Assembly (NCBI GenBank): GCA_040007395.1
Contig: JBDTVG010000115.1
Span: forward strand, 1-52,146
DNA: 52,146 nucleotides
Direction: 5' to 3'
Source: DATGFK01 sp040007395
GTDB lineage: Bacteria; Chloroflexota; Anaerolineae; Aggregatilineales; UBA2796
Shown here: positions 25,271 to 33,191 of the stretch, piece after piece
How the letters are laid out: each line of letters starts with the position of its first letter
Numbering within the stretch: position 1 is the stretch's first letter
Notes under the pieces: model-generated
What the model was told of the DNA's origin: nothing
What the model saw: the letters and a program-made list of their open reading frames with translations, nothing else
Database searches by the model: none
Translations under genes and position numbers: made by a program

Positions 25271-27100
25271 TTAACGCTCCTGTGCGATGATATGTTGGGA
25301 GATCCAACGGGCGGTCAAGGGCAAGCCATCGCAATGAGCTAGCGACGTAATGCGAGTGGCAAACTCAGGGAAATCCAGCCGCACCAATTCAGCCATTTGC
25401 CCATCAAAGTTATTGTCGATGATATAAACACGGTCATGCTGTGCCAGAAAATCGCGAGTCGCTTCGCCAAGTGGCAAAGCGCGAAGCCGCTGGTAACTGG
25501 TCTTGATACCTTCTGCCGTAAGCAGATCGCGGGCTTCGATCACGCCGGGGTTGCTCGATCCGTAGGCAATAATGCCAATCTCTGCGCCATCCACCAGATC
25601 ATCAATCGGCTGTGGAACGAGTTTGCGCGCTGTGTCATGCTTGGTTCGCAGACGCGCCAGATTATTTTCCCAATCGTCGCCGCGTTCGCTATAGGTAGCG
25701 CTGTCGGTATGGCCTGTGCCGCGTGTCAGGTAAGCCGCCAATGGGTGATCGGTACCGGGTAGAGTGCGGTAGCCGATGCCGTCACCGTCCACATCACGGT
25801 AACGGGCGAAGCCGCCCAGTCGCTGCAAATCTTCCGCTGAAAGCACCTTGCCCCGATCAAACGGTTTTTCGGGATAGGCAAATGGATCGGTCATCCACAA
25901 GTTCATGCCCAGATCGAGATCGCTCAAGCATAGCACCAACGTTTGCAGCCGTTCCGCCAAGTCGAAGGCCGACCAGCCGAACTCGAAGCACTCACTCATA
26001 TCACCGGGCAGCAGCACGACATGCTTGGTATCACCATGACTCAGGAAATAGGCCGAAAGGACATCGCCTTGCGAAACCCGTGTCGGCAAGCCCGTGCTAG
26101 GCCCCATGCGCTGAATATCCCAGATGACCGCCGGGATCTCGCCAAAGTAGGCCAAGCCCGCGAACTCGGACATGAGCGAGATACCGGGGCCAGCCGTTGC
26201 GGTCATGGCTCGCGCTCCTGCCCAGCCCGCACCAATCACCATACCAATAGCGGCGAGTTCGTCTTCAGCCTGAATCACCGCACATGTCGATTCGCCTGTT
26301 ACAGGGTCTACACGCAGTTCCTCAGCGTAATCTTTCAGCGCATCGATCACGCTGGTGGACGGTGTGATTGGATACCAACCCACTACTGTAACACCACCGA
26401 AAATCGCGCCAAGTCCAGCAGCGGAGTTACCCTCGATCAAGACTTTGCCGCTAGTGCCGTTCATGCGTTCAGCCCGCAAACGGCTGATCGGCTTGTAATG
26501 TTCGCGGGTGTATTCGACGGCTTTTTCGACCACACCGAGATTCAACGCAATCGCTTTGGCCTTGCCGGAAAGCTGGAAGGATAGCGCATTTTTGACCTCG
26601 TCTAGTTCGATGCCAAGCAGTTCAGAGAGCGCTCCAACATAGACCATGTTGGCGACGTAATCGCGTAGGTCTATATTCGCGCCGGAGTCCTTCGCCATCT
26701 GAGCAACGGGCATGGGGAAGAAGGTTACATCGCTGCGCAGGTCTTTTAGTTTCCATTCTTCAGGGTAAATACAAAGGCCACCCGGTGCAAGGTTCTGAAT
26801 ATCTTCGACATAAGTCTTCTTGTTCATAGCTACTAGCACATGATAGTCGTCACGACGGGCGACGTAGCCATCTTTGCTCAGACGGATCGTGTACCAAGTG
26901 GGCAGGCCAGAAATATTGGAAGGAAACAGGTTCTTACCATTGACAGGGATACCCATTTTGAACAACGCTCGGATCAACACCAAATTCGCGGTTTGACTAC
27001 CGGAGCCGTTGGGAGTGGCGACGTTGATAGCAAAGTCATTGATCATGACATCGCTTGCGCCTGCAAGTTTTGAATCGCTTTGGATACCGATGATGCTCAT
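25271..27100 (-). CDS. korA: 2-oxoacid:ferredoxin oxidoreductase, fused gamma-alpha subunit
   Basis: The 609-residue product joins the gamma domain (about residues 1-195, NVATPNGSGSQTANLVLIRA) to the alpha domain (about 215-600). The alpha domain has GNSAAGLGAIFGGVTVVGWY, YPITPSTSVID, CAVIQAEDELAAIGMVIGA and TATAGPGISLMSEFAGLAYF. This is the fused arrangement of KorA in two-subunit enzymes that link 2-oxoacid decarboxylation to ferredoxin. GGAG lies before the ATG. It follows the regulator gene by 5 bases and is followed by korB, so all three form one operon. Confidence 0.93.
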   Translation of the reverse strand: MSIIGIQSDSKLAGASDVMINDFAINVATPNGSGSQTANLVLIRALFKMGIPVNGKNLFPSNISGLPTWYTIRLSKDGYVARRDDYHVLVAMNKKTYVEDIQNLAPGGLCIYPEEWKLKDLRSDVTFFPMPVAQMAKDSGANIDLRDYVANMVYVGALSELLGIELDEVKNALSFQLSGKAKAIALNLGVVEKAVEYTREHYKPISRLRAERMNGTSGKVLIEGNSAAGLGAIFGGVTVVGWYPITPSTSVIDALKDYAEELRVDPVTGESTCAVIQAEDELAAIGMVIGAGWAGARAMTATAGPGISLMSEFAGLAYFGEIPAVIWDIQRMGPSTGLPTRVSQGDVLSAYFLSHGDTKHVVLLPGDMSECFEFGWSAFDLAERLQTLVLCLSDLDLGMNLWMTDPFAYPEKPFDRGKVLSAEDLQRLGGFARYRDVDGDGIGYRTLPGTDHPLAAYLTRGTGHTDSATYSERGDDWENNLARLRTKHDTARKLVPQPIDDLVDGAEIGIIAYGSSNPGVIEARDLLTAEGIKTSYQRLRALPLGEATRDFLAQHDRVYIIDNNFDGQMAELVRLDFPEFATRITSLAHCDGLPLTARWISQHIIAQER

Positions 27101-27105
27101 CGCGA

Positions 27106-27867
27106 TTATTCTCCTTTATAGTTTGAGGGGGGGCGTACTATAACGCGAGATCGGACAGATTTTGGTTTGCCTGCTACAGTCGTCTGTGGCAGATCGTGGC
27201 GATGGCGTAGTAACTGTGTATGGTCGATAAACGCAGTCCGCGCCGCTTCAAATTGACCTTCACTGATATAATTTAGAATTTGTTCGTGATAGTTCCATGC
27301 CTCCTGCCAATAGGTTAAATCAGCATAAGTATTCAACTCAACGGCCTCATACGCATCCCAGTAGGCTTGTAATAGGGCGATGACAAAGGGGTTGTCGAGG
27401 TGTTTGAAAATGCTCAGATGAAATTGCCGATGTTCGGCGTGCGGGATCTCAATTGGGGTATCCCGGTGGAGTTTGGCTAAAGCGCCGACCACCAAACGAC
27501 GCAGATGAATCTTATCGTCGTGGGTAAGCTGTTCTACTGCTTCATCCCAGAAGGCCACTTCGATATGGTTTCGCAGTTCGGTAAAGGCCTGAAACTGCGA
27601 TTTATCCATTCCCAGTGCGTACAGGAGACTCAAGCGGACAGCGGGCAGAAAATCATAATCCTTGACGCGAATGCCCATGCGGGTTCGCACTTCGACAAAT
27701 CCAAGACTGCGAGCGACTTCAAGCTGTTCGCGCAATTTGCCAACGTTGATGTCCAATTTCTGACTGAGTTCAGTGAGCGCGGGGAGTTGATCGCCGGGTT
27801 GCAGGTGATTGTCTACGATGTAATTCATAAAGTCTGAGTCGAGCGGCTTAATGGGCATAACAGCCAA
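27106..27867 (-). CDS. GntR/FCD-family transcriptional regulator of the kor operon
   Basis: The 253-residue product has an N-terminal GntR winged helix (about 12-72: HLQPGDQLPALTELSQKLDI, LREQLEVARSLGFVEV). A FCD ligand domain follows (about 90-220) with the metal-binding Asp/His pattern: FTELRNHIE, HRQFHLSIFKHLDNPF and NYHEQILNYI. FCD regulators usually respond to small carboxylates, which fits control of a 2-oxoacid oxidoreductase. The TTG at 27867 has GGAG at good spacing; an ATG at 27858 is the alternative. It is the first gene of the operon with korA and korB and likely autoregulates through the palindrome just upstream. Confidence 0.9.
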   Translation of the reverse strand: MAVMPIKPLDSDFMNYIVDNHLQPGDQLPALTELSQKLDINVGKLREQLEVARSLGFVEVRTRMGIRVKDYDFLPAVRLSLLYALGMDKSQFQAFTELRNHIEVAFWDEAVEQLTHDDKIHLRRLVVGALAKLHRDTPIEIPHAEHRQFHLSIFKHLDNPFVIALLQAYWDAYEAVELNTYADLTYWQEAWNYHEQILNYISEGQFEAARTAFIDHTQLLRHRHDLPQTTVAGKPKSVRSRVIVRPPSNYKGE

Positions 27868-27883
27868 TCACTTCTCCAACTAT

Positions 27884-27919
27884 TTAATCTGATCACAATA
27901 ATTTGATTGATCAGATTAA
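27884..27919. promoter_or_regulatory. Operator candidate of the GntR/FCD regulator
   Basis: TTAATCTGATC (27884-27894) and GATCAGATTAA (27909-27919) are perfect 11-bp inverted arms with a 14-base spacer that carries another TTGATTGATCA half-site. It lies 17 bases upstream of the regulator start. A second palindrome, GCTTGTGC/GCACAAGC, is at 27943-27962. No other gene lies in the 335-base gap up to 28202. Confidence 0.65.
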
Positions 27920-28115
27920 TCATATGTATAAATCGTACACCCGCTTGTGCTTTTGCACAAGCTGTAAATCCGCTCAAATTATTTTTGAGTCAATTTTGTA
28001 TTTTTTACGATGGGAATCGAAGGCTAAAGCGTTGGGGCGCAGGATAATTCGTCCCAACTCAGTAGAAGACGATTGAGCATAAGGTTAGGCGGGTTGATTT
28101 GCCGAAACCTAAATT

Positions 28116-28153
28116 CCTCGCCGCTTCTCTACTGTTGTAAAGAAGCGGCGAGG
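28116..28153 (-). terminator. 13-bp perfect hairpin after the AAA ATPase gene
   Basis: CCTCGCCGCTTCT and AGAAGCGGCGAGG are fully complementary around a 12-nt loop. On the minus strand AATTTAGG follows, so the U-run is weak. It lies 50 bases after the stop of the ATPase gene. Confidence 0.65.
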
Positions 28154-28202
28154 AAAGGCTTATTAGCTTTGTTCATGGAAGCGAAGTGAGGGTATCGACA
28201 CG

Positions 28203-29513
28203 CTAAACGAAATAGGCGCGACAGGCTTCGTCAATCAGTTCGGGCGAAAGTTGAATAGGCTTGTTTTCGTAATCGCACAGTGACACGGCAATCTTGAGGA
28301 TGTCACGGGGGTGAACGGCCTGTAGAACACGCTTCGGTTTGCGATACCATTCCTGCATCAGATGCAAGAAGGAATCTTTGTCCAGCGGGATCTGCATCCG
28401 CTGGCACATGGTCGCGAAGATCTGGAAGAACATGCGCTCATCAGGGCTTTCGACCTGAACCTTCATCTGAATGCGTCGCAAGAACGCCGCGTCAACCAGT
28501 TCATTGGGGTCGAGATTAGTGCTGAACACAATGAGTTGGCGGAAAGGCATCTGCATCGTTTGCCCGGTTCGCAACCGCAAAAAATCATAGGCTGATTCCA
28601 GTGGCACAATCCAGCGGTTGAGTAGATCGGTGGGACGAACTTGCTGCCGCCCAAAGTCATCGATGAGGAACATGCCGCCGTTGGCTTTGAGCTGCAATGG
28701 CCCTTCATAGAACTTGGCGACAGGATCATAGCGCAGGTCAAGCGCTTCCATCGTCAATTCACCACCGACCATGACCGTCGGGCGCTGGAATAATCCCCAC
28801 CGATTATCATGATCGCCCAACAGACTGGTTTCAGGTTTGCTCATCGGGATCAACTTATGAACCAAGGGATCATAGATGCTAATCACCTGCCCGCCAAGCG
28901 TCAAGGCATAGGGCAGCCAGATCGGGTCTGAGCCAGCAATCAGGCCGGCGATGGCCTGCGCGACAGTCGTTTTGCCGTTTCCGGGAGGGCCATACAGAAA
29001 TAGAGAAGATGCAGCATTGACGGCTGGCCCAATGCGGCGATGAAAGCCTTCGGGTAGAATCAGATGTTGGATTGACTGCTGAACGGATTCAGCAGAAATC
29101 CGTTCACGGCTCTGCGTTTGAAGCAAAATCGCCTTTGTATAGACATCAACGGGTACAGGAACAGGCCCGACATACTGGCTGCGATCTAGTGCGTCGCGGG
29201 CGCGAGCTAGTCCTGCGTCGGTCAAGTTATAAAGATAACTCGTCCGCCCAATGGTTCCCGCTTTCGCAATCTCGACAAAATGTTCCTGCTGCATCCGCAG
29301 CAAGATTGCGTCCAACAAGGTTGAGCTGATCTTCATGACATCAGTAAACCGCTTGAGGCTGACATCGCCTTCGTTGAACAGAAGCCGCAACATCAGGTCG
29401 TTGACGAGGCTAGAAGAAACGCCCAGTTCTTCAAGGCTTTCTGGTTGCTTCAGCAAACTTCTGACCGCCGTAGGTTGCTGTTGTTGTAATGTGCTAGTCT
29501 GTGTTTCCACCAA
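28203..29513 (-). CDS. AAA-type ATPase with N-terminal winged-helix region
   Basis: The 436-residue product begins with a winged-helix-like region (about residues 28-112: LRLLFNEGDVSLKRFTDVMK, SYLYNLTDAGLARA). An AAA ATPase domain follows, with Walker A GPPGNGKTT at 175-183, Walker B MFLIDDFG, a sensor-1 Asn in QLIVFSTNLDP and an arginine-rich FLRRIQMK. The C-terminal helical lid ends at AYFV. The client is unknown; the layout suits a MoxR-like or clamp-loader-like remodelling enzyme. The start is TTG 29513 or GTG 29510 with AGGGCGG upstream. It is transcribed in the same direction as iscB, 162 bases downstream of it, but probably independent. Confidence 0.85.
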   Translation of the reverse strand: MVETQTSTLQQQQPTAVRSLLKQPESLEELGVSSSLVNDLMLRLLFNEGDVSLKRFTDVMKISSTLLDAILLRMQQEHFVEIAKAGTIGRTSYLYNLTDAGLARARDALDRSQYVGPVPVPVDVYTKAILLQTQSRERISAESVQQSIQHLILPEGFHRRIGPAVNAASSLFLYGPPGNGKTTVAQAIAGLIAGSDPIWLPYALTLGGQVISIYDPLVHKLIPMSKPETSLLGDHDNRWGLFQRPTVMVGGELTMEALDLRYDPVAKFYEGPLQLKANGGMFLIDDFGRQQVRPTDLLNRWIVPLESAYDFLRLRTGQTMQMPFRQLIVFSTNLDPNELVDAAFLRRIQMKVQVESPDERMFFQIFATMCQRMQIPLDKDSFLHLMQEWYRKPKRVLQAVHPRDILKIAVSLCDYENKPIQLSPELIDEACRAYFV

Positions 29514-29656
29514 ATGCCGCCCTTTCCAAACACAAAGATCGTAAAGATGCGTCCAAACAGATAATCATGTTGCAGATTGTGCTTGAACCATCAAGGACAA
29601 TTCACAGTATAAGCAATGGCGTTGCTGTGTCAACCTTACCAAAGTCATCAAAATTA

Positions 29657-29697
29657 GCGCAGGAAACCCGGATCTTTAGATCTGGGGAGGAATGCGC
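29657..29697 (-). repeat. Right-end subterminal hairpin of the IscB element
   Basis: GCGCA and TGCGC enclose CCCGGATC-TTTA-GATCTGGG (one G-U pair) with unpaired purines between. The iscB stop codon lies inside it. Imperfect palindromes with mismatched purines at the right end are typical of IS200/IS605-type elements recognised by Y1 transposases. Confidence 0.6.
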
Positions 29698-30983
29698 CGT
29701 ACTCCTTTCTGACAAGTTGAATAGGTATAACCATCGACGCGCTGGACGAGGGCGCAATGACGATGACTGATGCCTTGTACAGTGCCAAGGCGGGTCGTGA
29801 TGTTGAAACTTCCCGAAGTCCGCACGGCGACACGCCCCTGATGCGTCCCCACCTTTTTACCGGACGGGACGACAGCCCGCACGAGGTCGCCCGTTTGGAA
29901 ACCATGAACGCGACGGGCAGCTTTGGCGGCGGTCCGCGGGAAACCGAACTGATCGACCCGACACATCTGCCGGGAACCGCGTCCAGTGGCTTTGATGAGT
30001 AATGGGAAATGCGTTGGCGCAATGTACACCGCTGCACCACTGAGTCCCACACAGGCGGCATCGATCCAATGGGCTTTGGCGTAACCCTGCGTGATACGGT
30101 TAAATTTTGTCCGTCCACCCGTGCCGACTTCGACAGGCAAGCCAGTTTCGCACAACTGACCATGCAGCGCCCAGCGGGTGGTGTTGACTGCCGCTGCGTC
30201 CTTGAGCGGAAGTTTGGCGTGTGCCTGTACCTGCGGATGCCCAAACTCAGCCGCCGTTTGTGTCCCCTTGCGCTGATTACAATCGTGACAAGCCAATGTC
30301 AGATTGCTCACGCGATTGGTTCCGCCGCGTGCTTTGGGGAGGATGTGTTCGACTTCCAGCGGTGTATCTGTCTTGCCGCAGTAGGCGCACCGCCGCCTCC
30401 ATTTGTCCAGTAGATACTCGCGCACTTCGTAGCCTGCCCATGTCCCTTGCTGGTACTCTACACCGCTGATTTCAGGATTTTGCATGAGTTGGGTGTCAAA
30501 CTTGACCAGTTCCAGACTTATACTGCTCACTGGACATAAATGGCTCAAGCGATGTACCCACGTTACGTCGTTTTGCACGCGACTCACCAGCGATGGCGGT
30601 AGCCAACCCTTGCCGCGTTTCCGATTGTCGAACCGCGCTGCCCGATAACGGGTGTGCCGAGCGCGTCGTGACCGTCGCTGCGAACGGCGTGTGTCCAGAT
30701 GTCCCTTGACTACCGCGCCACGATGCGTGATCTCGCTAGCCCACACCACCCGCTTGCCACGTTGTCCCACCACCACCACCGCCACGCCTGTCGTCTGGCT
30801 GCCGGGGTCGAGCTTGACTTCGATGGGCTGTGTGTCGCCACCGGCCCGTTCTGTCAGGATAATTGTGAAGGGATAGCGTCGATAGACCGCCGCCTTGCCC
30901 GCCTTCAACAACTCCCGTGCCCGTGCTGGCTGGCACGGCATCAAGGGCTGTTTATCCTTATCGAGTACAAAGACATACTGCAT
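29676..30983 (-). CDS. iscB: IscB RNA-guided nickase-type endonuclease (RuvC + HNH)
   Basis: The 435-residue product has every IscB part. The N-terminal PLMP domain is KQPLMPCQPARARELLKAGK (about 11-30). RuvC-I has Asp59 in VKLDPGSQTTGVAV, and an Arg-rich bridge helix spans about 99-126. RuvC-II has Glu158 in SLELVKFDTQ. The HNH domain (about 195-240) has zinc CxxC pairs (CAYC, CHDC) and catalytic His213 in LEVEHILPKARGG. RuvC-III is HWIDAA. All catalytic residues are intact. IscB proteins, ancestors of Cas9, cut DNA guided by an omegaRNA encoded upstream, which is present here. The start at 30983 is fixed by the PLMP domain. Confidence 0.95.
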   Translation of the reverse strand: MQYVFVLDKDKQPLMPCQPARARELLKAGKAAVYRRYPFTIILTERAGGDTQPIEVKLDPGSQTTGVAVVVVGQRGKRVVWASEITHRGAVVKGHLDTRRSQRRSRRARHTRYRAARFDNRKRGKGWLPPSLVSRVQNDVTWVHRLSHLCPVSSISLELVKFDTQLMQNPEISGVEYQQGTWAGYEVREYLLDKWRRRCAYCGKTDTPLEVEHILPKARGGTNRVSNLTLACHDCNQRKGTQTAAEFGHPQVQAHAKLPLKDAAAVNTTRWALHGQLCETGLPVEVGTGGRTKFNRITQGYAKAHWIDAACVGLSGAAVYIAPTHFPLLIKATGRGSRQMCRVDQFGFPRTAAKAARRVHGFQTGDLVRAVVPSGKKVGTHQGRVAVRTSGSFNITTRLGTVQGISHRHCALVQRVDGYTYSTCQKGVRRIPPQI

Positions 30984-31245
30984 TCAGAAGTTACCTTTCT
31001 GGGTCTCCGCTTACGCGGGTAAGGGTCTCCTCGCCAACGTTATCGAGCGGTTTGATGGACACGCCACTGGCTTTCTCCCATCGTCGTGGTTAAGCGGGTC
31101 CCGCAGGGTTCGGAACTGGAGCAGCATTCCGAAGTGCCTATACATTCGCCCATAACGTAGCCCCTCACCGGAGCTGAGGCTGGTAAGCATTGGGCTAGTC
31201 AAAGCCCCTGCCTTTAGGCGCGGGGATGCTTACGGTTAAGTCTGC
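30984..31245 (-). ncRNA. omegaRNA (HEARO RNA) of IscB with 5' guide
   Basis: On the minus strand, just upstream of iscB, lies a 240-base structured segment typical of HEARO RNAs. It has a 5' hairpin CCCCGCGCC-TAAA-GGCAGGGG (complement of 31205-31225) and CTCAGCTCCGGTGAGG. Further elements are TTCGGAATG...CAGTTCCGAA, CTGCGGGACCCGC, then GGCGAGGAGACCCTTACCCG and CGGAGACCCAGAAAGGTAAC immediately before the ATG. In known systems the guide is the roughly 16-20 nt 5' of the first hairpin, here about complement(31228-31245) and beyond, copied from the DNA flanking the left end. The ends are approximate. Confidence 0.85.
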
Positions 31246-31391
31246 ACAATAGTTACCTGTACGAGCGCGATCACTCAACGGGTAGTACAGCACTAATGAT
31301 CATCTAAGTATGTCGTCTGCGCGATCTCAGAAATCTCTCAACTTTGCGTTCCAATATCAAACTTCACCATAGCTAAATGCCCAAAACTCGC

Positions 31392-31397
31392 TATAAT
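31392..31397 (+). promoter_or_regulatory. -10 element of rpmJ
   Basis: A consensus TATAAT lies 29 bases before the rpmJ ATG; the -35 at the right distance is poor. The ribosome site CGGAGGAT follows at 31413-31420. Confidence 0.5.
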
Positions 31398-31425
31398 AGT
31401 GTGAGGTATTAACGGAGGATCAATC

Positions 31426-31542
31426 ATGAAAGTACGTGCGTCTGTACGCAAGATGTGTGATAAATGTCGCTTTGTACGGCGACGGGGTTACTTGTACGTG
31501 ATTTGCCCGACCAACCCCAAACACAAGCAGCGCCAAGGTTAA
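31426..31542 (+). CDS. rpmJ: 50S ribosomal protein L36 (bL36)
   Basis: The 38-residue product reads MKVRASVRKMCDKCRFVRRR and then GYLYVICPTNPKHKQRQG. It is the zinc-ribbon form of bL36, with ligands Cys11, Cys14, Cys27 and His33. It binds 23S rRNA late in large-subunit assembly. GGAGGA stands before the ATG. In most bacteria rpmJ lies in the infA-rpsM-rpoA operon; here it stands alone, with its own -10 element and terminator, between the IscB element and a tRNA gene. Confidence 0.97.
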   Translation: MKVRASVRKMCDKCRFVRRRGYLYVICPTNPKHKQRQG

Positions 31543-31564
31543 TTTTTTGCTGAATCTGGTGCGT

Positions 31565-31597
31565 AAACGGGCTACCCGATAGCGGGTTAGCCCGTTT
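31565..31597 (+). terminator. Rho-independent terminator of rpmJ
   Basis: AAACGGGCTACCCG pairs with CGGGTTAGCCCGTTT (one bulged T) around ATAG, ending in TTTTGC. It lies 22 bases after the rpmJ stop. Confidence 0.85.
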
Positions 31598-31647
31598 TGC
31601 TTGGTCGGCTTGATCAGTCAATAGCGCTTAACATACGCGATTTGCCC

Positions 31648-31675
31648 TTGATTTTCCGCCGAAATTCTGTATACT
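31648..31675 (+). promoter_or_regulatory. Promoter of tRNA-Pro
   Basis: TTGATT (31648-31653) and TATACT (31670-31675) are separated by 16 bases, 12 bases before the tRNA 5' end. Confidence 0.7.
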
Positions 31676-31687
31676 GGTCAACAACTT

Positions 31688-31762
31688 CGGGGTATAGCGC
31701 AGCTTGGCTAGCGCGCTTCGTTCGGAACGAAGAGGCCCCCGGTTCAAATCCGGGTACCCCGA
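31688..31762 (+). tRNA. tRNA-Pro (anticodon CGG)
   Basis: The full cloverleaf is readable. The acceptor stem is CGGGGTA/TACCCCG, the D stem is GCGC/GCGC, and the anticodon stem is CTTCG/CGAAG with loop TTCGGAA. The T stem is CCCGG/CCGGG with loop TTCAAAT. The anticodon CGG reads the proline codon CCG. The discriminator base is A and CCA is not encoded. Confidence 0.96.
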
Positions 31763-31877
31763 CTGCGATACAATATTGTGAAACACCGTGAGATCAACCC
31801 TCACGGTGTTTTGTTTTGCATGTGATGAAGGCCCATCTACACTTGGGATTGTCTTAGCTTGTCAGCAGAGTATTGCG

Positions 31878-32675
31878 ATGATCGACAAAACACTGCGCGT
31901 CGTCACGTTTCTGGCTCCAAATACGCTGCCCGTCTATCAGTTCGCAATTGACTACATGGGCAAGCAGATTGGCTACCAAACATCGCTAGTCGTCGGTTCG
32001 AGCTATGAGGAAGTCTACGACGCGGATCTGAGCTTTATCTGTGGGTTGCCCTATGTACTGCGGACACGTACCCAACCACGTTCCATCGAAGCAATTGTCG
32101 CGCCCGTGCTCCAAGGCGAACGCTACCACAACCAGGCGATCTACTTCTCCGATGTGATCGTCCAGCGCGATAGTCCTTTCCAAATTTTTGCCGATCTGCG
32201 CGGGTGTACGTGGGCGTACAACGAACCTGAGTCGCAGTCGGGTTATGGCGTTACGCGCTATTCGCTGGTTCAACGCGGCGAAACGCGGGGTTACTTTCGC
32301 GAAGTGGTTCAGGCGGGCTTTCACCAACGGGCTATTCGGATGGTGTGCAGCGGCGAGATCGACGCGACGGCGATTGACTCACAAGTGCTTGCCGTCGAAC
32401 TGCGCGATCATCCAGAATTGGCGGATCAACTGCGGGTTATTGATGCCCTCGGCCCCTCGACTATCCAACCACTAACGGCAGCTAGACATCTTCCTGCCAG
32501 CCTCAAAACCGATATACAGGCCGTGTTTGCCACGATGCACACTGATCCTGCGGCGCATGCCTATCTGGATCGTGGCCTGATCGATCACTATGTGGCAGTG
32601 GACGATGCAAGCTACGATGACATCCGCTTGATGTTAACCGCATGTGAGAAGGCTCAGTTTTTGACGCTGATATAG
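31878..32675 (+). CDS. PhnD/phosphate-phosphonate-type substrate-binding domain protein
   Basis: The 265-residue product follows the periplasmic-binding-protein type II fold of PhnD-like proteins: LRVVTFLAPNTLPVYQFAID, the FICGLPYVLRTR strand, FADLRGCTWAYNEPESQSGY and CSGEIDATAIDSQVL. There is no signal peptide or lipobox from the ATG at 31878, and no permease or ATPase next to it. It may therefore be a cytoplasmic or orphan binding domain rather than part of a transporter. The ligand is unknown. The frame extends further upstream to 31788, but the family start fits 31878. Confidence 0.82.
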   Translation: MIDKTLRVVTFLAPNTLPVYQFAIDYMGKQIGYQTSLVVGSSYEEVYDADLSFICGLPYVLRTRTQPRSIEAIVAPVLQGERYHNQAIYFSDVIVQRDSPFQIFADLRGCTWAYNEPESQSGYGVTRYSLVQRGETRGYFREVVQAGFHQRAIRMVCSGEIDATAIDSQVLAVELRDHPELADQLRVIDALGPSTIQPLTAARHLPASLKTDIQAVFATMHTDPAAHAYLDRGLIDHYVAVDDASYDDIRLMLTACEKAQFLTLI

Positions 32676-32733
32676 ATTAGAAAAGAAAAATATCGCTGAA
32701 GCCTGCTCCTGTTTCAGATTGATGTATTCCACG

Positions 32734-33180
32734 CTATCTGTAGATAGCTTTGACGAATTGAAACAATAGTCCAAACCATATGATTGCAATTGGCAAACCT
32801 ATAAGTAGGAAAAGCAATCGACCACTGTAGTCAGCATCTTGACCTGAAAGCCTTGAGAAATTTGGATTACCTAGATCGTATTTCACAATTATTTCTTTAG
32901 CGGTTTTGAGATGCTTGTAGGTTTTCCAACCGATACTTTGTTTGCGTGTATAGAGGACAATAGCTTTTTGTCCAGCAACACTGGCTTCAAACCGATACGT
33001 TATAAAGTAAAACTTAGGGCGCGTGTGACCACTTGTTCCAAGTTTTACAATCTCGGCGTGACACACATGCCCGCCTTGTTCTAGCCGTTTAATTCTCTGA
33101 ATATCAACTGCAATCCAGGCAAAACAAGCTACGAAAATAGTAGGCATTATGACAAAGTACACAATGGCAATTGCTAGCAC
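32734..33180 (-). CDS. DUF3592-like membrane protein
   Basis: The product of about 148 residues has one hydrophobic helix at each end (about 1-24 and 122-143) around a small beta-rich domain (HAEIVKLGTSGHTRPKFYFI, VLYTRKQSIGWKTY, IIVKYDLGNPNFSRL). This is the layout of DUF3592 proteins. GTG 33180 or ATG 33147 can start it; the longer upstream frame overlaps the permease gene in another frame and is spurious. It follows the permease gene by 11 bases but shows no functional link with sugar uptake. Confidence 0.65.
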   Translation of the reverse strand: MLAIAIVYFVIMPTIFVACFAWIAVDIQRIKRLEQGGHVCHAEIVKLGTSGHTRPKFYFITYRFEASVAGQKAIVLYTRKQSIGWKTYKHLKTAKEIIVKYDLGNPNFSRLSGQDADYSGRLLFLLIGLPIAIIWFGLLFQFVKAIYR

Positions 33181-33191
33181 GCTTTGATACC

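Larger units (their letters stand above)
29650..31245 (-). mobile_element. ISC-type insertion carrying iscB and omegaRNA, no transposase
   Basis: The unit runs from the omegaRNA 5' end near 31230-31245 through iscB to the right-end hairpin near 29657. No TnpA is encoded, so it can move only if a Y1 transposase is supplied elsewhere, or it has been retained for its nuclease. There are no terminal inverted repeats or target duplications, as expected for this group. The exact ends are not determined. Confidence 0.55.

Noticed and set aside
29676..30983. Cas9 or a homing/restriction HNH endonuclease
   Set aside because: The size, PLMP domain, split RuvC around HNH, omegaRNA upstream and absence of a REC lobe or CRISPR array identify IscB.
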